From Chloroflexi bacterium HGW-Chloroflexi-6 (lineage in GTDB: Bacteria > Chloroflexota > Anaerolineae > Anaerolineales > Villigracilaceae), in contig PHBU01000001.1 of the NCBI GenBank assembly GCA_002840685.1, forward strand, positions 451,676-515,675: a DNA stretch of 64,000 nt. Reading direction: 5' to 3'. Positions within the stretch are counted from its first letter, which is position 1, and each line of letters opens with the position of its first letter. The position numbers were made by a program, and so were the translations under genes. Of this stretch, positions 39,740 through 48,457 are shown in pieces. The notes under the pieces were generated by a model. It searched no databases. It was not told where the DNA came from and saw only the letters and a list, made by a program, of their open reading frames with translations.

Positions 39740-41878
39740 TTAGGGTTGGATCACCGGGCGCAGGGCGGGCTGGGGCGCTTCTTTGGTGTTTTTGTAGAAA
39801 GCTTCAGGCAGAGGAAGCGGCTCGTAAGTTGCCCCGGTTCCAAGAGAGGAATAGGGAATGTAATAAAACTCTGTCTGGGCCTCGAACCCTTTTTCAACAT
39901 CCTGGAAGGCAACGAAAAGATATCGCTTGTCAGGGCTCCAAAGTGGGTCACGATAGCAACAACGGCCGCCAATCGGGTTGACGATATTGGCTTTGCGCAC
40001 TTCCATGTTGTATTCGTATAAATCGCCCCAACCCTGATTGCGGATGTAGGTGTTGAAAAGGAAAAGGAAATCACCATCCCAGTCGTAACCAGGAATAAAC
40101 GGATTGCTGCCGTAACCACTGGGAGTAAAGTATTGGGCCGGGAATTCGTTAACCAACCTGAGGTTCTGAGCATTGCAACTGCTGATATCCACCACCCGGA
40201 TCAGATCGACAGAGCGCCCATCGATAAGGCCGGAATACAACCAGGCAACGCTCTTGCTGTCTGCTGACCAGCGGAACTCTCTGGCGGCCATGGCGGCCGA
40301 TGTACCGGCAGTGTAACTAACGCAGCCCTTCAGGTTCACAAAACCCTGCTCGCTGCGTACCTGGCGAATGGCATCCAGGTCAAACGGGACGATGAATATC
40401 TTGTGGTTGAAAGAAATCGCAACCTGCTTGGAATCAGGGGAAATACGGAAAGCATCCAAAAGGGATGAAGAGGAGAAAGCTGCAAGAACATCCACCCGGC
40501 CTGTTTCAGCCTCCACCAGTTGGATGTTTTTCCCGGCGATGTAAACCAGGCTTTTTCCGTCTGGCAGCCATTGCAGATCAGTCTTGGGAACGCCGTCATT
40601 GGTCAGGGCGCGCAAATCTGAGCCATCCAGGTTCATCACCTGAACTTCATTGTTGGCCACAAAAGCCAGCATATCTGCGCCGCCAATCCCGACTGCAACT
40701 GGTTCCGGGGACGCGGTGGGGGTGGCTTGTTCGGGGGTTGGGGATGGGATCTCAGTGGTGGCTGTCGGCTCTTCGACCGGTAAAACAGCCTCGGTTGCAG
40801 GAAGAGTTTCGGTTGGCGCGGTGAAAGTCGCGGTGGATGTGGCGGCCAGCGCACCGGGAAATGCGCCACTTAATATGAAAAAGCCTGCTCCCCCCAGAAC
40901 GCCCAAGAAAAGGATCGCACCACCCAAAAATAAAATCCAGACAGGGAATGCTGCTTTTGCTTCGGGCCGGGCTGATATGCGGGTTGGAGCGGCTACCTGG
41001 CGAGTCTTGTCTGCAATTTTTTGGGTTTTGTTCGCTGTAACCGGAGCAATCGTTGGAGATTCGCCGCGCGAAACAGCCATCAGTTCACTGGCAAACTCTC
41101 TGGCCGTGGCATAGCGATCATCGCGGTTCTTCGCCATCGCCCGTTCGATGACATGTTCAAGATCAGATGGCAGGTTGGGGTTAACATCCAAAATATGAGG
41201 AACAGGATCGGTGATGTGTTTGACCACCACGGCCATAGGGGTATCGGCTTCGTAGGGTTGGCGGCCCGTCAGCATTTCAAAGACGATCACACCCAGCGCA
41301 TAAATATCGCTGCGACCGTCGACTTTGTCGCCCTGGGCTTGTTCGGGACTCATATACGCCGGGGTGCCAACGATTCCGCCCCCGGTCACCGTTGCAGTAC
41401 CCTGAGATTGGGCGATTTTGGCAATTCCAAAATCGGAAATATACGGTTCGCCAATATGATCGAACAGGATATTTCCCGGTTTCAAATCGCGATGGACGAT
41501 GCCTTTGGCATGCGCGTCATCCAATGCACTGGCCAGGCGTTCAATCAGTTTGGCGGTATCTCGAATGGAAAGTGAGCCTGCATCGATGCGCTCAGAGAGT
41601 GAACCACCCATCATGTAGCGCATGACAAAGTACGGTTGGCCATCCTCTTCGCCGACATCGTAAACCGGCACAATGGCCGGGTGTTCCAGGGATGCAACCG
41701 TTTTGGCTTCGCGCTCAAAACGAACGCGGAATTGCGGGTCGTGCAACATTTCGCGCGGTAAAACCTTGACAGCCACTTCGCGCTCAAATCGTGGGTCATA
41801 GGCTTTGTAGACAGTCGCCATACCGCCGCGGCCCAGTTCCGATTTAACTTCGTAACGACCAATGTTTTCAGGTTTCAT
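39740..41878 (-). CDS. Transmembrane serine/threonine protein kinase with extracellular beta-propeller
   Basis: Protein of 712 residues. Kinase domain: glycine loop LGRGGMATVYKAY, Lys38, catalytic Asp131 in HRDLKPGN, DFG Asp149, and GTPAYMSPEQAQGD. A juxtamembrane basic linker leads to one membrane helix at about 318-345, a Thr/Pro-rich outer stalk and a TolB/WD40-like propeller (DGSDLRALTNDGVP, WLPDGKSLVYIAG, WSPDKRYLFVA). This is a bacterial PknB-type receptor kinase with a propeller sensor in place of PASTA. The CitE-like gene is co-transcribed, perhaps as a regulated target. Confidence 0.94.
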   Translation of the reverse strand: MKPENIGRYEVKSELGRGGMATVYKAYDPRFEREVAVKVLPREMLHDPQFRVRFEREAKTVASLEHPAIVPVYDVGEEDGQPYFVMRYMMGGSLSERIDAGSLSIRDTAKLIERLASALDDAHAKGIVHRDLKPGNILFDHIGEPYISDFGIAKIAQSQGTATVTGGGIVGTPAYMSPEQAQGDKVDGRSDIYALGVIVFEMLTGRQPYEADTPMAVVVKHITDPVPHILDVNPNLPSDLEHVIERAMAKNRDDRYATAREFASELMAVSRGESPTIAPVTANKTQKIADKTRQVAAPTRISARPEAKAAFPVWILFLGGAILFLGVLGGAGFFILSGAFPGALAATSTATFTAPTETLPATEAVLPVEEPTATTEIPSPTPEQATPTASPEPVAVGIGGADMLAFVANNEVQVMNLDGSDLRALTNDGVPKTDLQWLPDGKSLVYIAGKNIQLVEAETGRVDVLAAFSSSSLLDAFRISPDSKQVAISFNHKIFIVPFDLDAIRQVRSEQGFVNLKGCVSYTAGTSAAMAAREFRWSADSKSVAWLYSGLIDGRSVDLIRVVDISSCNAQNLRLVNEFPAQYFTPSGYGSNPFIPGYDWDGDFLFLFNTYIRNQGWGDLYEYNMEVRKANIVNPIGGRCCYRDPLWSPDKRYLFVAFQDVEKGFEAQTEFYYIPYSSLGTGATYEPLPLPEAFYKNTKEAPQPALRPVIQP

Positions 41879-42045
41879 GATGAGAAAATCCCAGGAATCA
41901 AAAATATAAGTCAGGCTGTGTGAAGATTTGTTACAAAGTATACAGCCAAAACTAAAAGTTAGAGATTACAAAATGTTGATAACAGGCAAATAAATTCCGC
42001 CTGAACTTGTCCAGTATACCGATACTGGCGTCAAATCGCAAGCAC

Positions 42046-42074
42046 TTGTGGCGCAATCTCAACGATGCTATAAT
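42046..42074 (+). promoter_or_regulatory. Promoter of tRNA-Arg
   Basis: TTGTGG (42046-42051), 17 bp, TATAAT (42069-42074). The tRNA begins 10 nt after the -10 box. Confidence 0.75.
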
Positions 42075-42083
42075 TTTTAGTGC

Positions 42084-42155
42084 GCCCTGGTAGTTCAGTG
42101 GATAGAACAAGGCACTCCTAAGGCTTAGACGTGGGTTCGATTCCCGCCTAGGGCA
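42084..42155 (+). tRNA. tRNA-Arg (anticodon CCT)
   Basis: 72 nt. Acceptor GCCCTGG pairs with CTAGGGC (one G-T), D stem GTTC/GAAC, T arm GTGGG-TTCGATT-CCCGC, discriminator A. The anticodon loop CTCCTAA gives CCT, reading AGG. The anticodon stem AGGCA/GGCTT has an A-G mismatch next to the loop and one G-T pair, so only four positions can pair. CCA is not encoded (ACA follows). Confidence 0.9.
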
Positions 42156-42163
42156 CAAAAGCA

Positions 42164-42193
42164 AACAGCCACACCTGGATGGGTGTGGCTGTT
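42164..42193 (-). terminator. Terminator of the thiolase-folK-marC-AIM24 operon
   Basis: AACAGCCACACC (42164-42175) pairs with GGTGTGGCTGTT (42182-42193). On the minus strand it is followed by TTGCTTTTG. It may also end the tRNA transcript. Confidence 0.75.
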
Positions 42194-42226
42194 GATCATT
42201 CAAGCGGAATACAACGATCGTGCTGG

Positions 42227-42907
42227 CTAGCTGCTTGAAGACGGTTTTGGCAGCTGGGGAATAATCCAATTGATCAGCGCCTTGGGCGAGCGTGTCTGGA
42301 TGTAAATCTTGCCAGGGCCGGTCATTTCAACCACCAAACCCTCGCCACTCAACAGGGTTGATTTAAGACCACCCGCCGTGCGCGTTGTAACGTTAATATT
42401 GGCATCGAACGCCACCAGGTGGGTGGTGTCGACCACGTACTTCTCGCCATCTTTCAGCTCACGATCAAAAATCGCGCCATACGAAGAAACCAGCACTTTT
42501 CCTTGCCCACTGGATTCGAGCATTGAAATTCCTTCGGCAGACATAAAGGCTTTCATACTGATCTTGGCGTTCAAATCAACCCCTGTTTCAGATGCCAGGT
42601 AAGAACCTGATTGGATCATCAGAGGCTTATCCTTCAGTTCGATCACCGCGATATCGCCCGGCAGTTCAGGAGCCAGGGTAATTTCACCACCCTCCGGCCC
42701 GGCCTGGAAAAAGTTCTGGAAGAACGATTCCCCGCCCAGCAAGGCGCGCCCGAGCGATTTGAACAAACCACCCTCGGCTTTTGTTTCGATATTGACCGAG
42801 GCCGACATGCTAACCATCGCGCCAGCCTCGGCGCGGATACGCTCATTAGGGCTAAGTTTTACTACCGCTAAAGAGTAAGACGGGCTATATTTCAATTCGA
42901 TATCCAT
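42227..42907 (-). CDS. AIM24/TIGR00266-family protein
   Basis: Soluble, beta-rich protein of 226 residues with the family signature RAEAGAMVSMSASV near the start, GLFKSLGRALLGGESFFQNFF, and a glycine-rich repeat of the jelly-roll fold (GGLKSTLLSGEGLVVEMTGPGKIYIQTRSP). The molecular function is unknown; the mitochondrial relative AIM24 affects inner-membrane organisation. It lies 14 bp after marC as the last gene of a four-gene operon. Confidence 0.9.
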   Translation of the reverse strand: MDIELKYSPSYSLAVVKLSPNERIRAEAGAMVSMSASVNIETKAEGGLFKSLGRALLGGESFFQNFFQAGPEGGEITLAPELPGDIAVIELKDKPLMIQSGSYLASETGVDLNAKISMKAFMSAEGISMLESSGQGKVLVSSYGAIFDRELKDGEKYVVDTTHLVAFDANINVTTRTAGGLKSTLLSGEGLVVEMTGPGKIYIQTRSPKALINWIIPQLPKPSSSS

Positions 42908-42921
42908 AAAATATTCTCCTT

Positions 42922-43551
42922 TTATTGAATCATGAGTATATCGCGTAATATGGGCTTTAAGCCGCTAAAGAAAAATTCCACTGCAATCACCATCACGATC
43001 AAGCCCATCAGGCGCATCATCAATTTGTTGCCATTTTCACCAATCAGTTTCATAACCTGCTTCGATGCCAGCAACAGCAGGTGGGTCATGCCCATGATGA
43101 CAATGATCGCGCCCAGAACGATCCCGCTTTCCAACGCCGATTTGGCCTGATCCATCAGGATGATAACCGAAGCGATCGCGCCCGGCCCACAGATGACCGG
43201 GATGCCGAGCGGAGTAATGGCAATATCGCTGGCATATTCCTGGGTAGTTTCATTATCAAACTGGGTGCGCGTCAGGCGCGCCTGGAGCAGTTCATAGCCC
43301 ATGATGAAGAAAATCACCCCACCCACCACACGCAGGCTGTTGGCCGAAATGCCAAAGAACTGGAAGATAAACCTGCCCGTCAGCGCAAACAACATCAGGA
43401 TGATGAAAGCCGTCAAAACAGCCTTGATTGCCACCTTGTGCGATTCCTGCGGGGTCAGGCGGGAGGTCATGGCCGTATAAACCGGGATCACCCCAATTGG
43501 GTTGACCATCGTAAAAAGCGAGGCAAAAGCAAGCAGCGCAAATTCGAACAT
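42922..43551 (-). CDS. MarC-family integral membrane protein
   Basis: Protein of 209 residues with six predicted helices. Family marks are FASLFTMVNPIGVIPVY at the start and TPLGIPVICGPGAIA in the middle, each with the conserved Asn/Pro-Gly motifs of the MarC/SnatA group. Members include an amino-acid exporter but most are uncharacterised. Its ATG abuts the folK stop with no spacer, implying translational coupling. Confidence 0.9.
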   Translation of the reverse strand: MFEFALLAFASLFTMVNPIGVIPVYTAMTSRLTPQESHKVAIKAVLTAFIILMLFALTGRFIFQFFGISANSLRVVGGVIFFIMGYELLQARLTRTQFDNETTQEYASDIAITPLGIPVICGPGAIASVIILMDQAKSALESGIVLGAIIVIMGMTHLLLLASKQVMKLIGENGNKLMMRLMGLIVMVIAVEFFFSGLKPILRDILMIQ

Positions 43552-44034
43552 TTAGGCGAACCTTTTGATCCCTTTCAACTCAATATTCATCAGTAGATAA
43601 AAAATAGTATCACCCAAAAGCGGATGCAGGTGGTCAGGAGCAACATCTGCCAGCGGAACGAGCACGAAAGCGCGTTCATGCAGCCTGGGGTGTGGGATCA
43701 CCAGGGGCGGCGAATCGAGCACCAGATCATCATAAAACAGGATGTCGAGGTCGATCAGCCGCGGACCGTTTCGGAAGGTTGCCTCACGCCCCATCTCTTT
43801 TTCGATTTCTTTCAGGAAAGAGAGCAGCGCACCCGGCTCGAGGCTGGTCGTCGCTTCGACCACCATGTTCAGGAAAGCGGGCTGGTCGGCATAGCCCCAG
43901 GGTTCGGTTTCATAAATATACGACTGCGCGTGGACGGTGACCTGCGGTGGAAACCGCTCCAACGCGCCGCGCAGGTTGCCCGGCCGGTCGCCGAGGTTGC
44001 TTCCCAGCGCGATATAGACAAGATGCTCGCTCAT
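43552..44034 (-). CDS. folK: 2-amino-4-hydroxy-6-hydroxymethyldihydropteridine diphosphokinase
   Basis: Protein of 160 residues starting MSEHLVYIALGSNLGDRPGNL, the classic HPPK opening. ETEPWGYADQPAFLN and the acidic GPRLIDLDILFYDD (two Mg2+-binding Asp) follow, then PHPRLHERAFVLVPLADVAP. It pyrophosphorylates the pterin in folate synthesis. The start at 44034 overlaps the thiolase stop in ATGA. folB and folP are not nearby. Confidence 0.95.
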   Translation of the reverse strand: MSEHLVYIALGSNLGDRPGNLRGALERFPPQVTVHAQSYIYETEPWGYADQPAFLNMVVEATTSLEPGALLSFLKEIEKEMGREATFRNGPRLIDLDILFYDDLVLDSPPLVIPHPRLHERAFVLVPLADVAPDHLHPLLGDTIFYLLMNIELKGIKRFA

Positions 44035-45167
44035 ACGCGCTCGATGATGGTCGCCGTCGCCTGGCCGTGGCCAATGCACATGGTTTGCAGGCCATAGCGC
44101 GCTTTGCGGCGTTCCAACTCGTGAACCATTTTGGTCATCAGGATCGCCCCGGTCGCACCCAGCGGATGCCCGTGGGCAATTGCGCCGCCATTCGGGTTGA
44201 CACGGCTCATCTGCGGGTGCAGTTCATGCACCCAGGCCAGCACCACCGAAGCAAAGGCCTCGTTGATCTCGATCACATCCATCTCGTCCAGCGACAGGCC
44301 GGCCCGTTTAAGTGCCATCTGGGTGGCCGGGATCGGCCCGGTCAGCATCAGGGTTGGGTCTGAACCGGTCACAACCCGCGTATCGATGCGCGCCAGCGGA
44401 CTCAGATTCAGCCGCCCGACCGCCTTTTCGGAGGCCAGCACCAGCGCGGCGGCACCGTCGCTGATCTGCGAAGAATTGCCAGCCGTGATAACGCCATTTT
44501 CCCGAAAAACAGGCTTGAGCCGCGCCATCTTGTCGCGGTCAAAATTGCGGCGCACGCCCTGGTCCTCTTTGAAAAGCGATCCGTCTTGCAAAGGAAGGGG
44601 CAAAATTTGCCCGTCAAAATAGCCTGCCCCAATTGCTGCCGCAGCGCGCTCGTGACTCTGGGCGGCAAAATCATCCAATTCTTCGCGGGTCAATTTCCAG
44701 GCTTCGGCAATGCGTTCTGCGCTTTCGCCCTGGTGCAAAAGAGTGTGCCCGACATCCGGCCATGGAACCGGGTAATCTGCCCCGAGCGGCTGGTGCGACA
44801 TCATCTCGCTGCCACCCGCCAGCAAAATCTCGGCGTCACCGGCCAGAATGGCCTGGGCCGCAAAGTGGATGGCCTGCTGGCCCGAACCGCACATGCGGTT
44901 GATCGAAACGCCGCCCACGCTGACGGGGAAACCCGCCCTGAGCGCGGCCAGGCGCGCCAGGTTGCCGCCCTGATCTCCAAGCGGGGTAACAACGCCCCAC
45001 AGCACATCTTCGATGCATCCCATTTCAAGGGAAGCCCGGCTGACAGCCTCGCGCATGATCGCCGCCGCCAGCTCGACCGGCTGGTAATGGAAGAGCGCGC
45101 CATTCGGTTTGCCGATCCCAATCGCAGTTCGTACTGCTGAAACAATGAAAACATCAGATGCGGGCAT
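44031..45167 (-). CDS. Acetyl-CoA C-acyltransferase (thiolase)
   Basis: Protein of 378 residues with all three active-site elements: Cys93 in NRMCGSGQQA, His334 in AIAHGHPLGATGA, and Cys364 in MCIGHGQATA. It cleaves or condenses 3-ketoacyl-CoA with acetyl-CoA. Sequence cannot separate a degradative 3-ketoacyl thiolase from acetoacetyl-CoA thiolase. First gene of the minus-strand operon with folK, marC and the AIM24-like gene; divergent from coaBC. Confidence 0.95.
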   Translation of the reverse strand: MPASDVFIVSAVRTAIGIGKPNGALFHYQPVELAAAIMREAVSRASLEMGCIEDVLWGVVTPLGDQGGNLARLAALRAGFPVSVGGVSINRMCGSGQQAIHFAAQAILAGDAEILLAGGSEMMSHQPLGADYPVPWPDVGHTLLHQGESAERIAEAWKLTREELDDFAAQSHERAAAAIGAGYFDGQILPLPLQDGSLFKEDQGVRRNFDRDKMARLKPVFRENGVITAGNSSQISDGAAALVLASEKAVGRLNLSPLARIDTRVVTGSDPTLMLTGPIPATQMALKRAGLSLDEMDVIEINEAFASVVLAWVHELHPQMSRVNPNGGAIAHGHPLGATGAILMTKMVHELERRKARYGLQTMCIGHGQATATIIERV

Positions 45168-45241
45168 GGGGATTCCTTGTTACAGGTTTGAAAGTATCTC
45201 AATTGTAACGTATGCACAACTACCACGCGCGCTCAGCAGGG

Positions 45242-45247
45242 TATAAT
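45242..45247 (+). promoter_or_regulatory. -10 box of coaBC
   Basis: TATAAT ends 9 nt before the ATG at 45257; no Shine-Dalgarno is seen. A leader of only one or two bases is predicted. Confidence 0.5.
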
Positions 45248-45256
45248 TGCGCCATT

Positions 45257-46471
45257 ATGTCCATCTTTTCAGGGAAACGCATCATTCTGGGCATTACCGG
45301 CTCGATCGCAGCCTACAAAGGTGCGGACCTGGCCTCAAAACTGACCCAGGCTGGCGCACAAGTCGAGACGGTTTTCAGCCCCGGCGCTGAAAAATTCGTC
45401 ACGCCGCTTACCTTTCAGTCGGTGACGGGCCGCAAAGCCTTCACCGATGCGGAACTGTGGGGCGGCGAGGCGCACGTGCTGCACGTTGGGCTCGGACATT
45501 CTGCCGATCTGCTGATCATCGCCCCTTGTACAGCCAACACGCTGGCAAAGATGGCCCACGGCCAGGCCGACAACCTGCTGACCGTGACCGCCCTGGCGGC
45601 GGAATGCCCGATCTTGATCGCCCCGGCTATGGATGGCGGCATGTACGCCCACCCGGCCACCCAGGAAAATGTGCGCATCTTGCGCGAGCGCGGCGTGACC
45701 TTCGTCGGCCCGGCTCCCGGACACCTGGCTTCGGGCCTGGTCGGGGTGGGACGCATGTCTGAACCGCTCGAAATTCTCGGCATGGCGCGGGTAACGCTGG
45801 GACGCAAACTTGGCTGTTTGCGCGGCAAACACCTGGTCATCACCGCCGGGGGCTCCCAGGAACCGATCGACCCGGTGCGGGTCATCACCAACCGATCCAG
45901 CGGCAAACAGGGCTACGCTCTGGCACAGTCTGCCCTCGATATGGGGGCAGAAGTGACCCTGGTCTCTCACCCAACGGCGCTGACTCCCCCGATTGGAGCA
46001 GATGTCATGCAGGTTGAAACCGTCCAGCAGATGCTGGAGGCCGTTACCAGCGCGATCCAGGCTGCGGATGGGTTGATCATGGCGGCAGCGGTGGCCGATT
46101 TTCGGGTGAAAACGGTCGCAGAAAACAAGCTCAAGAAACGGGACGGCATTCCGCAGATCGAACTGGAGGCTGCGCCGGATATTCTGGCAACGGTGGCCAG
46201 CCTAAGGGGGGATGTGTCGCGGTTGAAAGTTGTGGTAGGATTCGCTGCTGAAAGTCGCGACCTGCTCGAGAACGCACAATCCAAATTAATTTCCAAAAAG
46301 CTGGATTTGATCGCCGCAAACGATATTTCGGCAGACGACGCCGGGTTTGCGGTGGAAACAAATCGTATTACTCTGTTATATGCCGATGGGCGGCGCGAGG
46401 AACTGCCGCTTTTGAGCAAAAACGAAGTTGCCGACCATATCCTGACCTGTGTGGCTAAGATTTTGGAGTAG
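45257..46471 (+). CDS. coaBC: Bifunctional phosphopantothenoylcysteine decarboxylase/phosphopantothenate-cysteine ligase
   Basis: Protein of 404 residues. The N-terminal flavoprotein half (CoaC) starts GKRIILGITGSIAAYKGADLASKL and has the PCTANTLAKMAHGQADNLL and PAMDGGMYAHP motifs. The C-terminal half (CoaB) has VITAGGSQEPIDPVRVITNRSSGKQGYALA, AAVADFRV and the lysine-rich KLKKRDG. It catalyses the second and third steps of CoA synthesis from phosphopantothenate. The start at 45257 fits the family and the promoter; a start 15 codons earlier would lie upstream of the -10 box. Confidence 0.96.
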   Translation: MSIFSGKRIILGITGSIAAYKGADLASKLTQAGAQVETVFSPGAEKFVTPLTFQSVTGRKAFTDAELWGGEAHVLHVGLGHSADLLIIAPCTANTLAKMAHGQADNLLTVTALAAECPILIAPAMDGGMYAHPATQENVRILRERGVTFVGPAPGHLASGLVGVGRMSEPLEILGMARVTLGRKLGCLRGKHLVITAGGSQEPIDPVRVITNRSSGKQGYALAQSALDMGAEVTLVSHPTALTPPIGADVMQVETVQQMLEAVTSAIQAADGLIMAAAVADFRVKTVAENKLKKRDGIPQIELEAAPDILATVASLRGDVSRLKVVVGFAAESRDLLENAQSKLISKKLDLIAANDISADDAGFAVETNRITLLYADGRREELPLLSKNEVADHILTCVAKILE

Positions 46472-46476
46472 TCTTT

Positions 46477-47208
46477 ATGCGTATTTTGGTTATCTCTGAC
46501 CTTCATGCAAACGTTATTGCTCTCCAAGCTGTCCTGGCTGAAGCGGGTGAAGTGGATGCAACTTGGTGCCTGGGCGATATTGTTGGCTATGGCCCCGATC
46601 CCAACGACACAGTGGAGCTTCTGCGAACCATTCCCAACCTGACCTGTGTGCTGGGAAACCACGATGTGGCCGTCCTAGGGCAAATGGATGACGCGGTCTT
46701 CAATACCGAGGCCCGGCGTTCGCTGCTCTGGCAGAAAAAACAACTTTCGGATGGCAATAAAGGTTACCTTGAAAACCTGCCGCAAAATGCGCTGGTTTCA
46801 GGGGCCGTGACCATGGCACACGGCAGTCCGCGCGACCCGGTTTGGGAGTATATTCTCAACACGCTGGTGGCGCGCCTGAACTTCCAAAGTTTTGAAACCC
46901 CCTATTGCTTTGTCGGACATTCGCACATTCAGTGCATGTTTCAATTGGACCTGATCAAAGACCGGGTTTCGCTCGAAATTCCCAAGGCGGGTCAAAGCCT
47001 GACCTTGACCCCGCGCGCCATTCTGAACCCCGGCTCGGTCGGCCAACCCCGCGACCGTGACCCGCGCGCTGCTTATGCAATTTATGACCCTGACCTGCAG
47101 ACCTGGGAGCCGCGCCGCGCAGTGTACGATATTCCCACGGTACAAAAACGGATCCGCCAGGCAGGTTTGCCTGAAAAACATGCCGCCCGACTGGCTGAAG
47201 GCTGGTAG
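46477..47208 (+). CDS. Calcineurin-like metallophosphoesterase, YfcE/YmdB-type fold
   Basis: Cytosolic protein of 243 residues with the metal ligands in SDLHAN, GDIVGYGPDP, LGNHDVAV, MAHGSP and VGHSHIQ, the complete set for a binuclear phosphoesterase. RILNPGSVGQPRDRDPRAAY is typical of the MPP YfcE-like branch. The substrate is unknown. It follows coaBC by 5 bp, probably in one operon, and has a wobble-paired terminator behind it. Confidence 0.92.
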   Translation: MRILVISDLHANVIALQAVLAEAGEVDATWCLGDIVGYGPDPNDTVELLRTIPNLTCVLGNHDVAVLGQMDDAVFNTEARRSLLWQKKQLSDGNKGYLENLPQNALVSGAVTMAHGSPRDPVWEYILNTLVARLNFQSFETPYCFVGHSHIQCMFQLDLIKDRVSLEIPKAGQSLTLTPRAILNPGSVGQPRDRDPRAAYAIYDPDLQTWEPRRAVYDIPTVQKRIRQAGLPEKHAARLAEGW

Positions 47209-47217
47209 AAAAGATAA

Positions 47218-47257
47218 AAACCCTGAAGGTTTTCAAAGCCTTTGGGGTTTGTTGTTG
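47218..47257 (+). terminator. Probable terminator of the coaBC operon
   Basis: AAACCCTGAAGG (47218-47229) pairs with CCTTTGGGGTTT (47239-47250) using two G-T pairs, with a GTTGTTG tail. Confidence 0.5.
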
Positions 47258-47276
47258 ATACGGAACTAATTCCACG

Positions 47277-47315
47277 ACAGGGGCGTCTCTTTTGAAGAAA
47301 CCACCCCTGTTTTTT
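47277..47315 (+). terminator. Possible attenuator before the DUF4349 gene
   Basis: ACAGGGG (47277-47283) pairs with CCCCTGT (47304-47310) followed by TTTTT, ending 18 nt before the strong ribosome-binding site GGAGGAGGAG of the DUF4349 gene. It could be a second terminator of the upstream operon. Confidence 0.4.
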
Positions 47316-47333
47316 CTCCGGAGGAGGAGAATT

Positions 47334-48317
47334 ATGAAAAAGATATTTTTTGGATTGATGCTTGTCTCGCTTTTGTTGGCGGGCTGCGGCACATCGGCAA
47401 TTACCGAGAGCTACGCACCCATGGCTAGCGGCGGCGCAGGCGAAGCCTACGATTACGAAGAAGCCGCCCCCCAGGCTCCTGCCGAGGCATCCCAAGATGG
47501 TTACGATGCCAACATCAGCGCGGTCCCTGACCAGAAACGGATGGTCATAGAAAACGCGGACATGAGCATTGTGGTCATAGACCCTGAAGCCAAAATGCAG
47601 GCCATTGCCGCCATGGCCGAACGCATGGGTGGTTTTGTGGTTTCATCGAACCTGTTCGAAACCTACCTTTCTGACGGCGGAACCGCGCCCGAAGGCTCGA
47701 TGACCGTCCGCGTGCCTGCTGAAAACCTGAAAGAAGCGCTGACCGAGATCAAGGAAGGTATTGTCGAACTGAAAACAGAGACCCGCTCAGGGCAGGATGT
47801 GACCCAGGAATACACCGACCTGTCCTCGCGCCTGAAGAATCTCGAAAGCACCGAGCGCCAGTTAACAACCATCATGGAGCAGGCCGAGAAAACCGAAGAT
47901 GTCATGCTGGTCTTCAACCAGTTGACCCAGATCCGCGAGCAGATCGAGTTGATCAAAGGCCAGATGCAGTATTATGAACAATCAGCCGCACTTTCAGCGA
48001 TCAGCATTCGCCTGATCGCCGAAGAGACCGTTAAACCGATCGAAATCGGCGGCTGGAAACCGGAAGGTGTTGTCCGCGATGCTGTCCAAACGCTGGTGGA
48101 CTTCCTGAAAGGCTTCTTCGAGTTCATCGTCAGCCTGGTGATCGTCTTCCTGCCGGCAGCCATCCTGGTCATCTTGAGTGTCGGGGTAACCCTGTTCGTA
48201 CTGTGGCGCTTCGTGCGCTGGTTGTGGCGATTACTCTTCAAGGGGAAGGTTAAGCCCGCAACACCGGTCGCCCTGGCAACACAGAAAACAGAATCTGAGT
48301 CTGAACCTGAACAGTAA
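47334..48317 (+). CDS. DUF4349 lipoprotein
   Basis: Protein of 327 residues with a lipobox (LLLAGC), a low-complexity linker, then the DUF4349 domain (MVIENADMSIVV, GGFVVSSNLFE, VRVPAENLKEALTEI, SGQDVTQEYTDLSSRLKNLE) with a long coiled-coil hairpin. A final membrane helix at about 270-298 precedes a basic cytoplasmic tail. The protein is thus anchored at both ends, by lipid and by helix. Function of the family is unknown. The ATG at 47334 with GGAGGAGGAG is clearly better than an upstream TTG. Confidence 0.88.
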   Translation: MKKIFFGLMLVSLLLAGCGTSAITESYAPMASGGAGEAYDYEEAAPQAPAEASQDGYDANISAVPDQKRMVIENADMSIVVIDPEAKMQAIAAMAERMGGFVVSSNLFETYLSDGGTAPEGSMTVRVPAENLKEALTEIKEGIVELKTETRSGQDVTQEYTDLSSRLKNLESTERQLTTIMEQAEKTEDVMLVFNQLTQIREQIELIKGQMQYYEQSAALSAISIRLIAEETVKPIEIGGWKPEGVVRDAVQTLVDFLKGFFEFIVSLVIVFLPAAILVILSVGVTLFVLWRFVRWLWRLLFKGKVKPATPVALATQKTESESEPEQ

Positions 48318-48334
48318 GAGATAACAAACCTGCG

Positions 48335-48368
48335 CACCCCTCCAATACGCCGTTGGAGGGGTGTATTT
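48335..48368 (+). terminator. Terminator after the DUF4349 gene
   Basis: CACCCCTCCAA (48335-48345) pairs with TTGGAGGGGTG (48353-48363), followed by TATTTTTT. Confidence 0.9.
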
Positions 48369-48393
48369 TTTAAACGACCCGAACCAGACAAAC

Positions 48394-48423
48394 TTGGTAT
48401 AAAATGCCCGGCGCGTGTATAAT
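48394..48423 (+). promoter_or_regulatory. Promoter of miaB
   Basis: TTGGTA (48394-48399), 18 bp, TATAAT (48418-48423); leader of about 28 nt to the ATG, with AAGGAAA as ribosome-binding site. Confidence 0.65.
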
Positions 48424-48457
48424 TCAGCCCTTACTGTTTGAAACACAAGGAAAAAGC

